A DNA stretch of 64,000 nucleotides. Origin: Rhodoferax ferrireducens. Lineage in GTDB: Bacteria; Pseudomonadota; Gammaproteobacteria; Burkholderiales; Burkholderiaceae_C. The stretch spans positions 118,510 through 182,509 of the forward strand of contig NZ_QEII01000314.1 of the NCBI RefSeq assembly GCF_003347515.1. Direction: 5' to 3'. The notes beneath the pieces are model-generated. The model was not told the DNA's origin. It ran no database searches and saw only the letters and a list, made by a program, of their open reading frames with translations. Positions 35,152-44,522 of the stretch are shown here, in pieces; the first letter of the stretch is position 1, and each line of letters starts with the position of its first letter. The position numbers and the translations under genes are program-made.

Positions 35152-37584
35152 TCAATCGTAATTGCTGAAACGGCTGGGAGGGCTGGTGGGCTCTCTCAGG
35201 TACTGGTAACCTGAAATATTGTCTTTCAAGGTCTTCAAGGGGCTGACGCCCAAACGGGTAAATCCCACAAACTCAAGCTGGAACATGATGCGCTGGCTGA
35301 CCGCCGTGGTACTGGTCTGCAGCCGTTCCATCACGGCACGGCCCAGCCAGCAACCTGCATCGTACTCAAAGCCGACGACGGCATCGACCAGCTTGCCCTC
35401 GTTCAAGCTGTAGTTGAGGCGGCCCACGCTGTACCAGCGACCATCGCCCTGGCCTCGTCCTGCCCCCAGGTCCTGCCCGCGGTCGCCCCAAAGGTCATTC
35501 ACCGGCCACTGCCAGCCCACGGACAGCTGCTCGCTGATCTCGCGCTGGTAACGATAGGAGCCCGTCACGACCCGGTAGTTGCCAGGGCTGTAGCGCGCGC
35601 CGATGGTTGAGCGCACCGACTTCTCGGTGGTGGGGTTGAACTGCACGGTCGAGTCAAAAGCCCACTTGGGGTCCCAGTTGACCGATGCGCCGAGCAAAAT
35701 ATCACTGATGCCTTCGGCCGCTGGCGTGCCCCCCGGCAGCGTGACGTTCTGGTCCGAAAAGCGCAAACGCTGGGCAATGCCGAAACGGGCGGCCTCGGCG
35801 CCGGTATCCGGGTCCAGCAGGCGCGTGGTCACGCCCAATGTCAACAGGTTGCTGTCGGAAATACGGTCGTTGCCGACGAAGGCATTTTCCGTGTAGATGG
35901 TGGCGAAATTGAAATCACTGGCGCCCGAGTCGTAATTGGGCAGCAGGCTCTGGTCGCGGTAGGGCGTGTTGACATAAAAAGCGCGGGGCTCAAGGGTCTG
36001 ACGAAATCCCCGGCCGAAATAATTGGCATCGCGTTCGAACACCAGACCCGTGTCCAGGCTGAAGGTCGGCACCACACGGCTTGCCGAGTTGGTGCCGTTG
36101 GCCAAAGGCGTTTCAAACTGGTAGCTGGTGGCATGCAGTTGGAGCTTGGGCGTGATGAAGCCGGCGGGGGCAAGCCAGGGGCGGCTGACCTGCAGTAATG
36201 AGAACGCCCGCTGGGCATTGGGCTGCAGCGTGAGTGAGCGGTCAGCCTGAAACTGGGTGTAATCCGCGTCCACCGAATAGTCGACCCCATCAAGGTTGGT
36301 GCGTACATAGTGGGTGGCCAGTTGGGGCAGGCGGTCATAGGGCGGAACGATGGGCGCGGTGGCGTCCTGCAGGGTCTGCCATTTGAGCGTGCGCACACTG
36401 CTTGAGAAATAGCCGTTGGTCCAGGACAGTGAGGCGTCGGTGGGCAACAGCCGCTGGGTACCGGAGGTCGAGGCGCGGTTGAAATCGCGCCAGTAATTGT
36501 CATCGCTCACCCGGTTCAGGTTGAGGTTCAGGGCCATGCCGCCATCCGTCAGGCGGCTGGTCAGGCTGTTGTTGAGCGTCCCCTGATGCCCGTACGACAG
36601 GCCCCAGCGATTGCTGTCACGCAGTTTGTCGACCGGCATCACATCCAGACGCAATTGACCGACATAGTCGGCCTCCAGGTAGCGAAACTCGCTGCCCAGA
36701 TTCACGCCGCGCTTGCTCATGACCGTGGGGGTAAAGGTGGCATCGCGGTTCGGCGCGATGTTCCAGTAGTAGGGCACCGACACCTCGGCCCCATTGACAT
36801 TGTCCAGGCCCAGGGTCGGCGGCATGAAGCCCGACTTGCGCTTGTCACTCAGGGGGAAGCTGAGGTAGGGAATGGGCAGCAGCGGCACGCCTTTGAAGCG
36901 GAGCAGCGCGCCTTCGGCCGTGCCCACGTCCTCCTCGTTGTCCATGCTGATGGTGTTGGCCCGCAGAATCCAGTCCGGCATCCAGCTCGGGCCGGGCAGG
37001 CGGCGGCAGGTGGTGAGTGTCGCGTTGTGGATCACCGCGCGCTGGTCATCAATGAAATCCGCCCGATCGGCTTCGCCATGCGAGTCGTTCTTCAGAAAAT
37101 AATAGCGCGGCTCGTTAAAGAAGCCTTCAAATGACTCCAGCTTCAGCTCCAGCAGCGGCCCCTCGTAGACATTGCCGGCGCGGTTGATGCGCACCTGACC
37201 CGCGGCCTTGGCCAGATCCGTGGACTGGTCATATTCCAGCCGGTCGGCCTTGATCACCATGTCGCCGCGACGCAGCACCGCATTGCCTTCCACCACGGTT
37301 TCCAGGTCGGGGCGGCCAAACAGGCGCTCACCATAGATGAAGGTCGGCAAGGCGCTGCGCGCGGCGGCGGGTATCTGCTCTTGCAGCAAAGGGCTGCTTT
37401 GGAGCTGAACCGGGGCTTCATCTTGCGTCGGCGCCGCCGGGGAGGGCAACGCTGTCCCTGCGTCGATCCCTTGCGCGAAGAGCGAGGTTCCGTGCAGCAG
37501 AGCCCAAGCCACCAGGGCAACCGGGCGTGGCGTAAAGCGAACAAGGGACGCCCTGGGTTTCAGGTGGTGCATCAAAAAGCGCAT
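35152..37584 (-). CDS. lptD: LPS-assembly protein LptD
   Basis: Outer-membrane beta-barrel that inserts lipopolysaccharide in the outer leaflet; 810 residues. A signal peptide (VALVAWALLHGTSLFAQG) is followed by the periplasmic OstA/LptA-like jellyroll (about 85-215, GNAVLRRGDMVIKADRLEYD) and the C-terminal barrel (PTLGLDNVNGAEVSVPYYWN and many alternating strands). Two Cys occur in the periplasmic and C-terminal parts (TTCRRLPG, DAGCWLGR), consistent with the disulfides needed for maturation. It is the first gene of lptD-surA-ksgA and divergent from amgK. Confidence 0.95.
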   Translation of the reverse strand: MRFLMHHLKPRASLVRFTPRPVALVAWALLHGTSLFAQGIDAGTALPSPAAPTQDEAPVQLQSSPLLQEQIPAAARSALPTFIYGERLFGRPDLETVVEGNAVLRRGDMVIKADRLEYDQSTDLAKAAGQVRINRAGNVYEGPLLELKLESFEGFFNEPRYYFLKNDSHGEADRADFIDDQRAVIHNATLTTCRRLPGPSWMPDWILRANTISMDNEEDVGTAEGALLRFKGVPLLPIPYLSFPLSDKRKSGFMPPTLGLDNVNGAEVSVPYYWNIAPNRDATFTPTVMSKRGVNLGSEFRYLEADYVGQLRLDVMPVDKLRDSNRWGLSYGHQGTLNNSLTSRLTDGGMALNLNLNRVSDDNYWRDFNRASTSGTQRLLPTDASLSWTNGYFSSSVRTLKWQTLQDATAPIVPPYDRLPQLATHYVRTNLDGVDYSVDADYTQFQADRSLTLQPNAQRAFSLLQVSRPWLAPAGFITPKLQLHATSYQFETPLANGTNSASRVVPTFSLDTGLVFERDANYFGRGFRQTLEPRAFYVNTPYRDQSLLPNYDSGASDFNFATIYTENAFVGNDRISDSNLLTLGVTTRLLDPDTGAEAARFGIAQRLRFSDQNVTLPGGTPAAEGISDILLGASVNWDPKWAFDSTVQFNPTTEKSVRSTIGARYSPGNYRVVTGSYRYQREISEQLSVGWQWPVNDLWGDRGQDLGAGRGQGDGRWYSVGRLNYSLNEGKLVDAVVGFEYDAGCWLGRAVMERLQTSTTAVSQRIMFQLEFVGFTRLGVSPLKTLKDNISGYQYLREPTSPPSRFSNYD

Positions 37585-37662
37585 CGGGCAGGGGAGGTAT
37601 CGATTGTTCGAGCAGGTTGAAAACGAACGCAGACGCGTTCGGGTTTGTAGAATGGATTATCC

Positions 37663-38745
37663 ATGACCCAAGCTCACACCGTCCAATCCCCCCCAATCCC
37701 CGCCGTGGTCTGGCCTCACGCACAACGTGCGGCCGACTTCAGCGCCTGGCTGACCCACTTGGCGCCCGCCCACGGACTGCGCATTGAGTCGGTGCGCAGC
37801 GCGTCGGCCGACGCCAGTTTTCGGCGCTACTTCCGCGTCGACGGCGCCCAGGGCAGCTTCATCATCATGGACGCCCCGCCCGACAAGGAGGACTGCCGCC
37901 CCTTCGTCAAAGTCGCGCGTCTGATGGCCGAGGCCCACGTGCAGGTGCCGCAGGTGCTGGCCTGGGACGAGGCCAAAGGCTTCATGTTGCTGACCGACCT
38001 CGGGGCGCAGACCATGATGCAGGTGATCGACCGCGAAAAACCTGAGGCCAACCAGGGCCTGTACCTGCAGGCGGTGGACGCGCTGATTGCCTGGCAAACC
38101 GCATCAAGCCCGGACGTATTGCCCCCTTACGACGAAGCCTTGCTGCGCCGCGAACTGGAATTATTCCCCGAGTGGTACCTGACCCGGCACCGGGGCGTGG
38201 CGGTGGAGGGCGACGTGCGCCGCACGCTGGACGAGGCCTTCAAATGCATTGTTGAACGCAACCTGGCCTGGCCCAGCGTCTATGTGCACCGCGATTTCAT
38301 GCCCCGAAACCTGATGGTGGCCATGCCCGGGGCTGGCTTGGGCGTGCTGGACTTCCAGGACGCCGTCTACGGCCCGATCACCTATGACATTGCCAGCCTG
38401 ATGCGGGACGCCTTCCTGAGCTGGGACGAAGACTTCTGCCTCGACATCACCATCCGTTACTGGGACAAGGCGCGCAAGGCCGGCCTGCCGGTCGGTGACG
38501 ACTTTGGCGAGTTTTACCGCGGCGTAGAGTGGATGGGTCTGCAGCGCCACCTAAAGGTGGCGGGCATTTTTGCCCGCATCACGCTGCGCGACGGCAAACC
38601 CCAGTACCTGGCGGACACGCCCCGCTTTATTCACTACATCCGTGCCACCTGCGAGCGTTACCGCGAACTCAAACCGCTGCTGCGCTTGATCGAGCGCGTC
38701 GAGGGCATTGAGCTCGCCAACGGCTATGCTTTTGGTCGGATTTAA
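37663..38745 (+). CDS. amgK: N-acetylmuramate/N-acetylglucosamine kinase, aminoglycoside phosphotransferase fold
   Basis: Anomeric sugar kinase of the peptidoglycan-recycling route (AmgK-MurU), 360 residues. The APH-fold catalytic loop is VYVHRDFMPRNLMV, the metal-binding DFQD follows (GVLDFQDAVYGPITYDIASL), and the N-terminal lobe has SASADASFRRYFRV. Its place divergent to lptD is usual for this gene. In many relatives murU follows immediately; here a dispersed repeat and rsmE follow instead. AmgK identity is by family and position; a general phosphotransferase label is the fallback. Confidence 0.85.
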   Translation: MTQAHTVQSPPIPAVVWPHAQRAADFSAWLTHLAPAHGLRIESVRSASADASFRRYFRVDGAQGSFIIMDAPPDKEDCRPFVKVARLMAEAHVQVPQVLAWDEAKGFMLLTDLGAQTMMQVIDREKPEANQGLYLQAVDALIAWQTASSPDVLPPYDEALLRRELELFPEWYLTRHRGVAVEGDVRRTLDEAFKCIVERNLAWPSVYVHRDFMPRNLMVAMPGAGLGVLDFQDAVYGPITYDIASLMRDAFLSWDEDFCLDITIRYWDKARKAGLPVGDDFGEFYRGVEWMGLQRHLKVAGIFARITLRDGKPQYLADTPRFIHYIRATCERYRELKPLLRLIERVEGIELANGYAFGRI

Positions 38746-38747
38746 AT

Positions 38748-38801
38748 AAAATAGGGCTCTAGCCCTCATGTAGCCTGCGCAAGCAGCTATCAATAACATA
38801 G
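38748..38801 (-). repeat. Dispersed intergenic repeat, copy 4
   Basis: Reverse-oriented copy with a very clean hairpin end (AGGGCTCTAGCCCT) and the GCGCAAGCAGCTATCAATA part. It fills the gap between amgK and rsmE and ends 12 bases before the rsmE start. Confidence 0.75.
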
Positions 38802-38813
38802 TAATAATTTCTC

Positions 38814-39563
38814 ATGCCCCGCTTTTACTGCCCCACACACCTGGTCACGGGTGAGTTGCTGGACCTGCCCGCCGGGGCGGCGCGCCACGTGCAGGTGCTG
38901 CGCCTGCAACCCGGCGACACCCTCACGCTGTTCAATGGCGGGTCCGGCATGGCGGGCAGCGGCGGCCAGTTCGAGGCCACCGTGACCCGCATGGGCCGCA
39001 GCGATGTGCAAGTGCAGGTCGGCGCGCACTTGGCCGTAGAGCGTGAAGCGGCGCGCGCCGTGCACCTGGCCGTGGGCATGCCCGCCAATGACCGAATGGA
39101 CTGGCTGGTGGAAAAAGCCACCGAGCTGGGCGTGGCCAGCATCCAGCCGCTGATGACGGAGCGCAGCGTGCTGCGCCTCAGCGGGGAGCGGGCCAGTAAG
39201 AAAGTGGCGCACTGGCAAAGCGTGGCCGTAGCGGCCTGTGAGCAATGCGGCGGCAACCGGGTGCCGCTAATTCATGAGGTCATGGGTTTTTCGGCATGGG
39301 CCAAGGCCCGGTCTGGCGCAGGGACAGGGCAATCACTGTTGCTGTCGTTGCGACCGGGCACACAAAGTTTGCGTGACGCCGCCGGCACCGCAGAAAGCCC
39401 GACAAGTGCCGTGACCTTTCTGTCCGGCCCCGAGGGCGGCCTGAGCAGCGCGGAAGAAGACGCCGCCCTGGCCAGCGGCTTTGCGCCGGTCACGCTGGGG
39501 TCCCGCGTGCTGCGCGCTGAAACGGCCGCCTTGGCGGCCTTGGCGGCGCTGCTGGTGGCGTGA
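38814..39563 (+). CDS. rsmE: 16S rRNA (uracil1498-N3)-methyltransferase
   Basis: SPOUT-class methyltransferase that modifies U1498 of 16S rRNA; 249 residues, standard length. The N-terminal PUA-like domain (HVQVLRLQPGDTLTLFNGG) and the knotted C-terminal domain with FLSGPEGGLSSAEEDAAL and TLGSRVLRAETAALAALAAL are typical. The motif WLVEKATELGVASIQPLMTERS is diagnostic of RsmE. It may be read from the amgK promoter across the repeat. Confidence 0.96.
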   Translation: MPRFYCPTHLVTGELLDLPAGAARHVQVLRLQPGDTLTLFNGGSGMAGSGGQFEATVTRMGRSDVQVQVGAHLAVEREAARAVHLAVGMPANDRMDWLVEKATELGVASIQPLMTERSVLRLSGERASKKVAHWQSVAVAACEQCGGNRVPLIHEVMGFSAWAKARSGAGTGQSLLLSLRPGTQSLRDAAGTAESPTSAVTFLSGPEGGLSSAEEDAALASGFAPVTLGSRVLRAETAALAALAALLVA

Positions 39564-39580
39564 CGGTGTTTTTCGAAAAC

Positions 39581-40855
39581 CTAGCGGATGCGCGGCTCGG
39601 CCAATAGTTGCTCGGGCAGCGTGAAATAGGCTGCCGTCGCACCACGACAGGCCCGCGCCTGGTCTAGCTCATGGCGGGCCACCGTGCGCAAATGCACTTC
39701 ATCCGGGCCATCCAGCAGCTGCATGGCGCGACCCCAGGTCCAGAAGTAGGCCAGCGGCGTGTCCGGCGACAGGCCCATGGCGCCAAACACCTGCATGGCG
39801 CGATTCACCACGCGCGTTTGCAAGCGAGCCGCCACCACCTTGATGGCGGATACATCGACCCGGCTCTGAGTGCGTTCTTCCTGGTCCAGCCGCCAGGCGG
39901 CGCGCAGCACCAGCAGGCGGGCCTGATCGATTTCCAGGCGCGACTCGGCGATCCACTCCTGCACGTTGGCGAAGTCGGCCAGGTACTTGTCAAAGACTTG
40001 ACGCTCCAGCGTGCGCTCGCACATCAGCGTGAGCGCCAGTTCACACTGACCGATGGTGCGCATGCAGTGGTGAATGCGCCCCGGGCCGAGGCGCGCCTGG
40101 GCCATGGCAAAGCCCGCACCTTCCTGGCCCAGCAGATGAGTCACCGGCACACGCACGTTGGAGAAGGTGATCTCGCAATGCCCCTCGGGCGACTGGTGCT
40201 GCATGACCGCGATGTTGCGCACCAGCGTGACGCCCGGCGTGTCCATCGGTACCAGCACCATGCTGTGTTGGGCATGTTTGTCGCCGCCCTCGTCGCCACT
40301 GCGACACATCACGATCAGTAACTTGCAGTTCGGATGGGCGGCGCCGGTGATAAACCATTTGCGACCCTGGAGCACCAGTTGCCCGCCCTCATGGTGCATA
40401 CGGGTCTGCAGGTTGGTCGGGTCCGATGAGGCCACATCCGGCTCGGACATGGCGAACGCGGATCGCATCTCGCCGTCCAGCAAAGGGCGCAACCAGCGCC
40501 GGTTTTGCTCTGGTGTGGCAAACAAATGCAGCAACTCCATGTTGCCCGTGTCGGGGGCGCTGCAGTTGAATACCTCGGAGGCCCAAGGCAGCCGTCCCAT
40601 GATCTCGGCCAGGGGTGCGTACGCCAGGTTGCTCAGACCTTCACCGGGTTCATCGTCGCGCAGACCGGGTAAAAAGAGATTCCACAGGCCTTCCGATCTG
40701 GCCAACGCCTTGAGATCTTCCATGAAGGGCGGTGGGTAGACCCCTTGCGCGACCGAGCGGTGCCAGGCGCTGTTGTAGGGCAACACATAGCGGTCGATGA
40801 AGCTTTCCAGCTGCTGGCGCAAAGTCTGCACCTGCGGCGAATACTCGAAATCCAT
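39581..40855 (-). CDS. Acyl-CoA dehydrogenase (ACAD10/11-like)
   Basis: FAD enzyme oxidising acyl-CoA to enoyl-CoA; 424 residues. The three-part acyl-CoA dehydrogenase fold is clear: FAMSEPDVASSDPTNLQTRM in the middle domain, the FAD-binding GPGRIHHCMRTIGQCELAL and the C-terminal GAMGLSPDTPLAYFWTWGRA followed by DGPDEVHLRTVARHEL. The last text and the RKWFITGAAH motif resemble the ACAD10/11 group. Substrate chain is not known. Single gene converging on rsmE. Confidence 0.92.
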   Translation of the reverse strand: MDFEYSPQVQTLRQQLESFIDRYVLPYNSAWHRSVAQGVYPPPFMEDLKALARSEGLWNLFLPGLRDDEPGEGLSNLAYAPLAEIMGRLPWASEVFNCSAPDTGNMELLHLFATPEQNRRWLRPLLDGEMRSAFAMSEPDVASSDPTNLQTRMHHEGGQLVLQGRKWFITGAAHPNCKLLIVMCRSGDEGGDKHAQHSMVLVPMDTPGVTLVRNIAVMQHQSPEGHCEITFSNVRVPVTHLLGQEGAGFAMAQARLGPGRIHHCMRTIGQCELALTLMCERTLERQVFDKYLADFANVQEWIAESRLEIDQARLLVLRAAWRLDQEERTQSRVDVSAIKVVAARLQTRVVNRAMQVFGAMGLSPDTPLAYFWTWGRAMQLLDGPDEVHLRTVARHELDQARACRGATAAYFTLPEQLLAEPRIR

Positions 40856-41000
40856 GGGTGGCCTTTTAGTTCGTCACAAACTTGGAGTCTGCCAAATCCG
40901 GGCGACTTTGGCTGTCACTTGGGCGCCCCAGCGTTGCGCGAACCCCATACAGGCGTCCTGCGGCGTTGACACAAAGTTTTTGTCAGGGATACTGTGGACC

Positions 41001-41795
41001 ATGATTGCACATCTCATGAGAATCGCAAGGCTCCGTCACGGTTCAAACGCCAAGTTCAGGCGAGCGCTGTTGTTGTGGGCGGTGTTCGGTTTTTCATCGA
41101 TGGCAGCCACGGCCGATTCGATCAAGATTTTGACTGAAGAATTCCCCCCCTATAACTTTACCGAGAGCGGCAAGATCACAGGCTTCAGCACCGAAGTCGT
41201 CGAAGCCGTGCTGAAGGAAATCAAGGTTCAAGGTGATTTCCAGTCCATGCCCTGGGCCCGCGCTTATGAGCTGGTGCAAAACACGGGAAGTACGCTCATT
41301 TATTCGATTGGACGCAGCAAAGAGCGCGAGAGACTCTTCAAATGGGTGGGCGTCATTGCGCCGGCTGACTATTATCTTTTTTCCTTGCAGGGCAAGAATC
41401 TGAAATTTGACCAGCTTGACCAGGCCAAAAAATACCAGATCGGCACGGTCAACGAGGATGTTGGCGAGCAATTCCTGGTCTCCAAAGGCTTCATCAAAGG
41501 GAAGAATCTGCAGTCCAGCGTCAAGTACAGTTTCAACTACGAAAAGCTCAAGCTGGGGCGTGTCGACCTTTGGGTCATTGGCGAGCTGACCGCCTATTAC
41601 CTGGCGAGACAGGCGGGCGACGATCCGGCCAAAGTGCTGGTCAAAGCGCACCGTATCAGCGGCCTCGGAAGCGACGGCTACTACATGGCCTTCGGCATCA
41701 ATACGCCGGATGCGCTCGTCGAGCGCTTTCGCGTCGGGCTGGAAACCATCAAGAAGAACGGGACTTTCGATAGCTTGAAAAGAAAATGGCTTTGA
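41001..41795 (+). CDS. Periplasmic substrate-binding protein, family 3 type
   Basis: 264-residue protein with a signal peptide (RRALLLWAVFGFSSMAATA) and a SBP_bac_3 fold: IKILTEEFPPYNFTESGKIT at the start of the mature protein and STEVVEAVLKEI shortly after, typical of amino-acid-type binding proteins. No ABC permease or ATPase is adjacent. Instead it overlaps a membrane diguanylate cyclase by 10 bases, and a second protein of the same fold follows that. ATG 41001 is used; ATG 41016 would shorten the pre-sequence. I infer a sensing role rather than transport. Confidence 0.85.
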   Translation: MIAHLMRIARLRHGSNAKFRRALLLWAVFGFSSMAATADSIKILTEEFPPYNFTESGKITGFSTEVVEAVLKEIKVQGDFQSMPWARAYELVQNTGSTLIYSIGRSKERERLFKWVGVIAPADYYLFSLQGKNLKFDQLDQAKKYQIGTVNEDVGEQFLVSKGFIKGKNLQSSVKYSFNYEKLKLGRVDLWVIGELTAYYLARQAGDDPAKVLVKAHRISGLGSDGYYMAFGINTPDALVERFRVGLETIKKNGTFDSLKRKWL

Positions 41796-43699
41796 CCTCG
41801 CGTCTCGACACGCCCATGGAATCTCTGGGCGCTCGCCTGGTGCTGGCGACCCTCAGTTTCTGCCTGGTCTTTACCTTGCTTGCGATCGCGGTACTGACCT
41901 TGTCGGCCTGGAAAGTAGGGGTTGCCGCCATGACGTCCGAACTGACGCAGATCGAGCAGGTGTACCAGGCGACCCTGTCCAAATCCATTTGGGAAATGGA
42001 CCGCGAATCGCTTCAAACGCACCTCGACAGTGCTGCAAGTGTGCCCGCGGTGGGTCAGGTGACTTTGAAGATTACATCCGCCAACCGGGCGCCGGAAATC
42101 CTGGTACGCACCAGCGCCGGCTGGTCAGCATCAAGCTGGGCTCCGACGCGGCGTCTCGCCTTGGTTTACGAGCCCTACCCGGGGGCCCGCGAGACCCTCG
42201 GTGAACTCGCGCTCTATGGTGACGAGCGAGTGCTGTGGGCCCGGTTACGTGGCGAGGTCAGCACCATCATCGTCACCCAGGTTGTCCAGTCCTTGTTGCT
42301 CGCGGGGCTGATCATGCTGATGTTCACCCGTCTGGTAACGGTTCACGTTCAGCGCATCGCCAGCCACCTCGGTCAATTGGCTCCGTCAAACCTGGGCCAG
42401 GCCCTGGTGCTCAACCGAAAGAAATTGCACCACGACGAACTGACGCTGCTCGTCACCGGTGTCAACCAGTTGCAGGGCAGTCTGGCCGAATACCTGGCGA
42501 AACAGCAACGCTTCGAGCATGAACTGGCGGAGCATCGCGATCGGCTGGCCGGGCTGGTGCAGGAGCGTACGGCCGAACTGGAGGCTTTGAGTGCCGCACA
42601 GCACGTTGTGCTGACATTGTCCAATCGTCTTATTCACGCACCGCTTGCCGAATTCGATCACTACAATTTTGAGTGCCTGCGCGACATCGCGCAGCGGCTG
42701 GACGCCAGTGACGCGCTTTGGTATGTGCTGGAGCCGAACGGCACCGAATACCGCGTGTTCCTGGCGTGGCACGCCAATGCTTCCCCCGTGCCGCTCGCGG
42801 AGCCCTTGCGTGTCGGGGGGTGGCCCCGTCTGTTGGACGAGCTCGCGCGAGACGATCTGCTGACCTTTCCTTCGCAGGCTGCGTTGGCAAATTCAATCAC
42901 CCCTGGCGAAGCGGCACCGTTCGCCGCTTTGCGGCTGGAGGCCACGGCATTCGCGATGCTGCGGGGGGTTGACGAGCAGTTCGGATTTCTGGTTTTTGGC
43001 AAGCGGATGGCAGTGTCCAGCTGGCGATCCGATGAACTGGCCCTGTTGGCGATGACGTCCCAGATGTTGCTGCAAAGTGCGCGTCACAAGGCGCAACTGG
43101 TCGATATCAGCGAAACCCAGCATGCCCTGCAAACCGCCAATACACGGCTGGAGAATCTCTCCCGCACCGACCCGCTCACCGAGCTTCCCAACCGGCGTCA
43201 CTTCGACGAGGTCAAGGAGACCGAGTTCCGGCGCGCCCGGCGGACGGGACAACCGCTGTCGCTGCTGATTTGCGACATCGACTTCTTCAAGGGATACAAC
43301 GACACCTATGGACATGCCCTGGGCGACCAGTGTCTGTGCGCGGTGGCGGGCGCGCTGCGTGCCAGCCTGCGTCGTGCGGGCGATTTGGTGGCGCGCATCG
43401 GGGGTGAGGAATTCGCTGTTTTGCTGCCGGCTGCCACCCAGGAAACCGCACTGAAGCTCGCCGAGTATTTCCGCCAGGCCGTTGCTGATCTGACTATTTT
43501 GCATGCAGCCTCCAGTGTGGCGGGGCATGTCACGATCAGTATTGGCCTGGCGGTACTGGCAGCCGATGGTGTCGACAACTTCGACGCCCTGTTCAAGCAG
43601 GCTGATCAGGCGCTGTACCGGGCGAAAGCGGGCGGGCGCAATCGCGTGGTGTGTGCCGTGCCGGTCAAAGACATTCTTGATGAAAAGGAAGAATCATGA
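41786..43699 (+). CDS. Membrane-anchored diguanylate cyclase with GAF-like and GGDEF domains
   Basis: 637-residue signalling protein. An N-terminal TM segment (about 17-44), a periplasmic stretch of ~125 residues and a second TM (about 170-190, VVQSLLLAGLIMLMFTRLV) are followed by a HAMP/coiled-coil part, a GAF-like domain (about 285-425) and a GGDEF domain. The active site is GGEEF at 539-543 with an intact inhibitory RxxD (RAGD, 530-533) exactly five residues before it, so it should make c-di-GMP and be product-inhibited. It is flanked and coupled on both sides by periplasmic binding protein genes, which could present a ligand to its periplasmic domain. Confidence 0.93.
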   Translation: MALTSRLDTPMESLGARLVLATLSFCLVFTLLAIAVLTLSAWKVGVAAMTSELTQIEQVYQATLSKSIWEMDRESLQTHLDSAASVPAVGQVTLKITSANRAPEILVRTSAGWSASSWAPTRRLALVYEPYPGARETLGELALYGDERVLWARLRGEVSTIIVTQVVQSLLLAGLIMLMFTRLVTVHVQRIASHLGQLAPSNLGQALVLNRKKLHHDELTLLVTGVNQLQGSLAEYLAKQQRFEHELAEHRDRLAGLVQERTAELEALSAAQHVVLTLSNRLIHAPLAEFDHYNFECLRDIAQRLDASDALWYVLEPNGTEYRVFLAWHANASPVPLAEPLRVGGWPRLLDELARDDLLTFPSQAALANSITPGEAAPFAALRLEATAFAMLRGVDEQFGFLVFGKRMAVSSWRSDELALLAMTSQMLLQSARHKAQLVDISETQHALQTANTRLENLSRTDPLTELPNRRHFDEVKETEFRRARRTGQPLSLLICDIDFFKGYNDTYGHALGDQCLCAVAGALRASLRRAGDLVARIGGEEFAVLLPAATQETALKLAEYFRQAVADLTILHAASSVAGHVTISIGLAVLAADGVDNFDALFKQADQALYRAKAGGRNRVVCAVPVKDILDEKEES

Positions 43700-44421
43700 A
43701 AGCGCTGATCCCCGTATTGATGGTGGCAATTCTGAGCGCGCCCCTTGCGCAGGCGCAGGCCGTCCGTGTCGTCACGGAGGCGACCTCTTATAGTTTTCTG
43801 AAGGACGGAAAAATGGCCGGTCCGGCGACGGAAGTTGTCGAGTTGAGCCTGAAACGGGCCGGACTTGTCGATTACCAGATCAATCTTTACCCCTGGGCCA
43901 GATCCTACGACATGGCGCTCAAGGAGCCTAATGTTCTGATCTACCTAATTGCCCGAACGCCGGCGCGGGAGCCGCAGTTCAAGTGGGCGGGGGAGATCAT
44001 GAAGATGCAGTACCACTTGTATAAGCTCAAAGACCGAAATGTCATGGTCAGAAACCTTGAGGACGCAAGGAACTTCACTATTGGGGTCATGCGCGATGAT
44101 GTGCGACATCAGTACCTGAAAGAGAAGGGCTTTACCCGCCTCGTCGTCTCGGCGCAGCCCGCGGACAATTTCCGGAAGCTGTTGAGTGGGCAGGTGGATA
44201 TTGTTCCATTGCCAGACGACGACGCGGCATCCATGTGCAAGGAAACGAACTTCAGTTGCGAAAATCTGCAGAAGATTTTTACGCTTGACGAAATGTCGAC
44301 AGGACTCTACATGGCCTACAGCAATTCGACGCCGGACGCCGTCGTGCAGCGAACCAAGGATGCGTTCGAGAAAATACGGGCGGCCGGGATCGTCAAAAGC
44401 ATCATGGAAAAGAGGCGCTAG
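43696..44421 (+). CDS. Second periplasmic substrate-binding protein, family 3 type
   Basis: 241-residue exported protein (signal ALIPVLMVAILSAPLAQAQA) of the same SBP_bac_3-like fold as the product of 41001-41795; both share the PWARxY motif (YPWARSYDMAL here, MPWARAYELVQ there) and a late STPDAVVQRTKDAFEKI / NTPDALVERFRVGLETI helix. Its start overlaps the diguanylate cyclase stop as ATGA. The conserved PWARxY pair suggests a shared ligand class. No transporter genes are adjacent. Confidence 0.85.
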   Translation: MKALIPVLMVAILSAPLAQAQAVRVVTEATSYSFLKDGKMAGPATEVVELSLKRAGLVDYQINLYPWARSYDMALKEPNVLIYLIARTPAREPQFKWAGEIMKMQYHLYKLKDRNVMVRNLEDARNFTIGVMRDDVRHQYLKEKGFTRLVVSAQPADNFRKLLSGQVDIVPLPDDDAASMCKETNFSCENLQKIFTLDEMSTGLYMAYSNSTPDAVVQRTKDAFEKIRAAGIVKSIMEKRR

Positions 44422-44522
44422 AACCTGCGCGGGATTCAATTTTAAATATTGCTTTGTTTGCGAAATCGCACAGCCTCCCTTGGGCAAAGGCGGAGAGTGA
44501 GTCCATCACGAGGGAGATGAAG

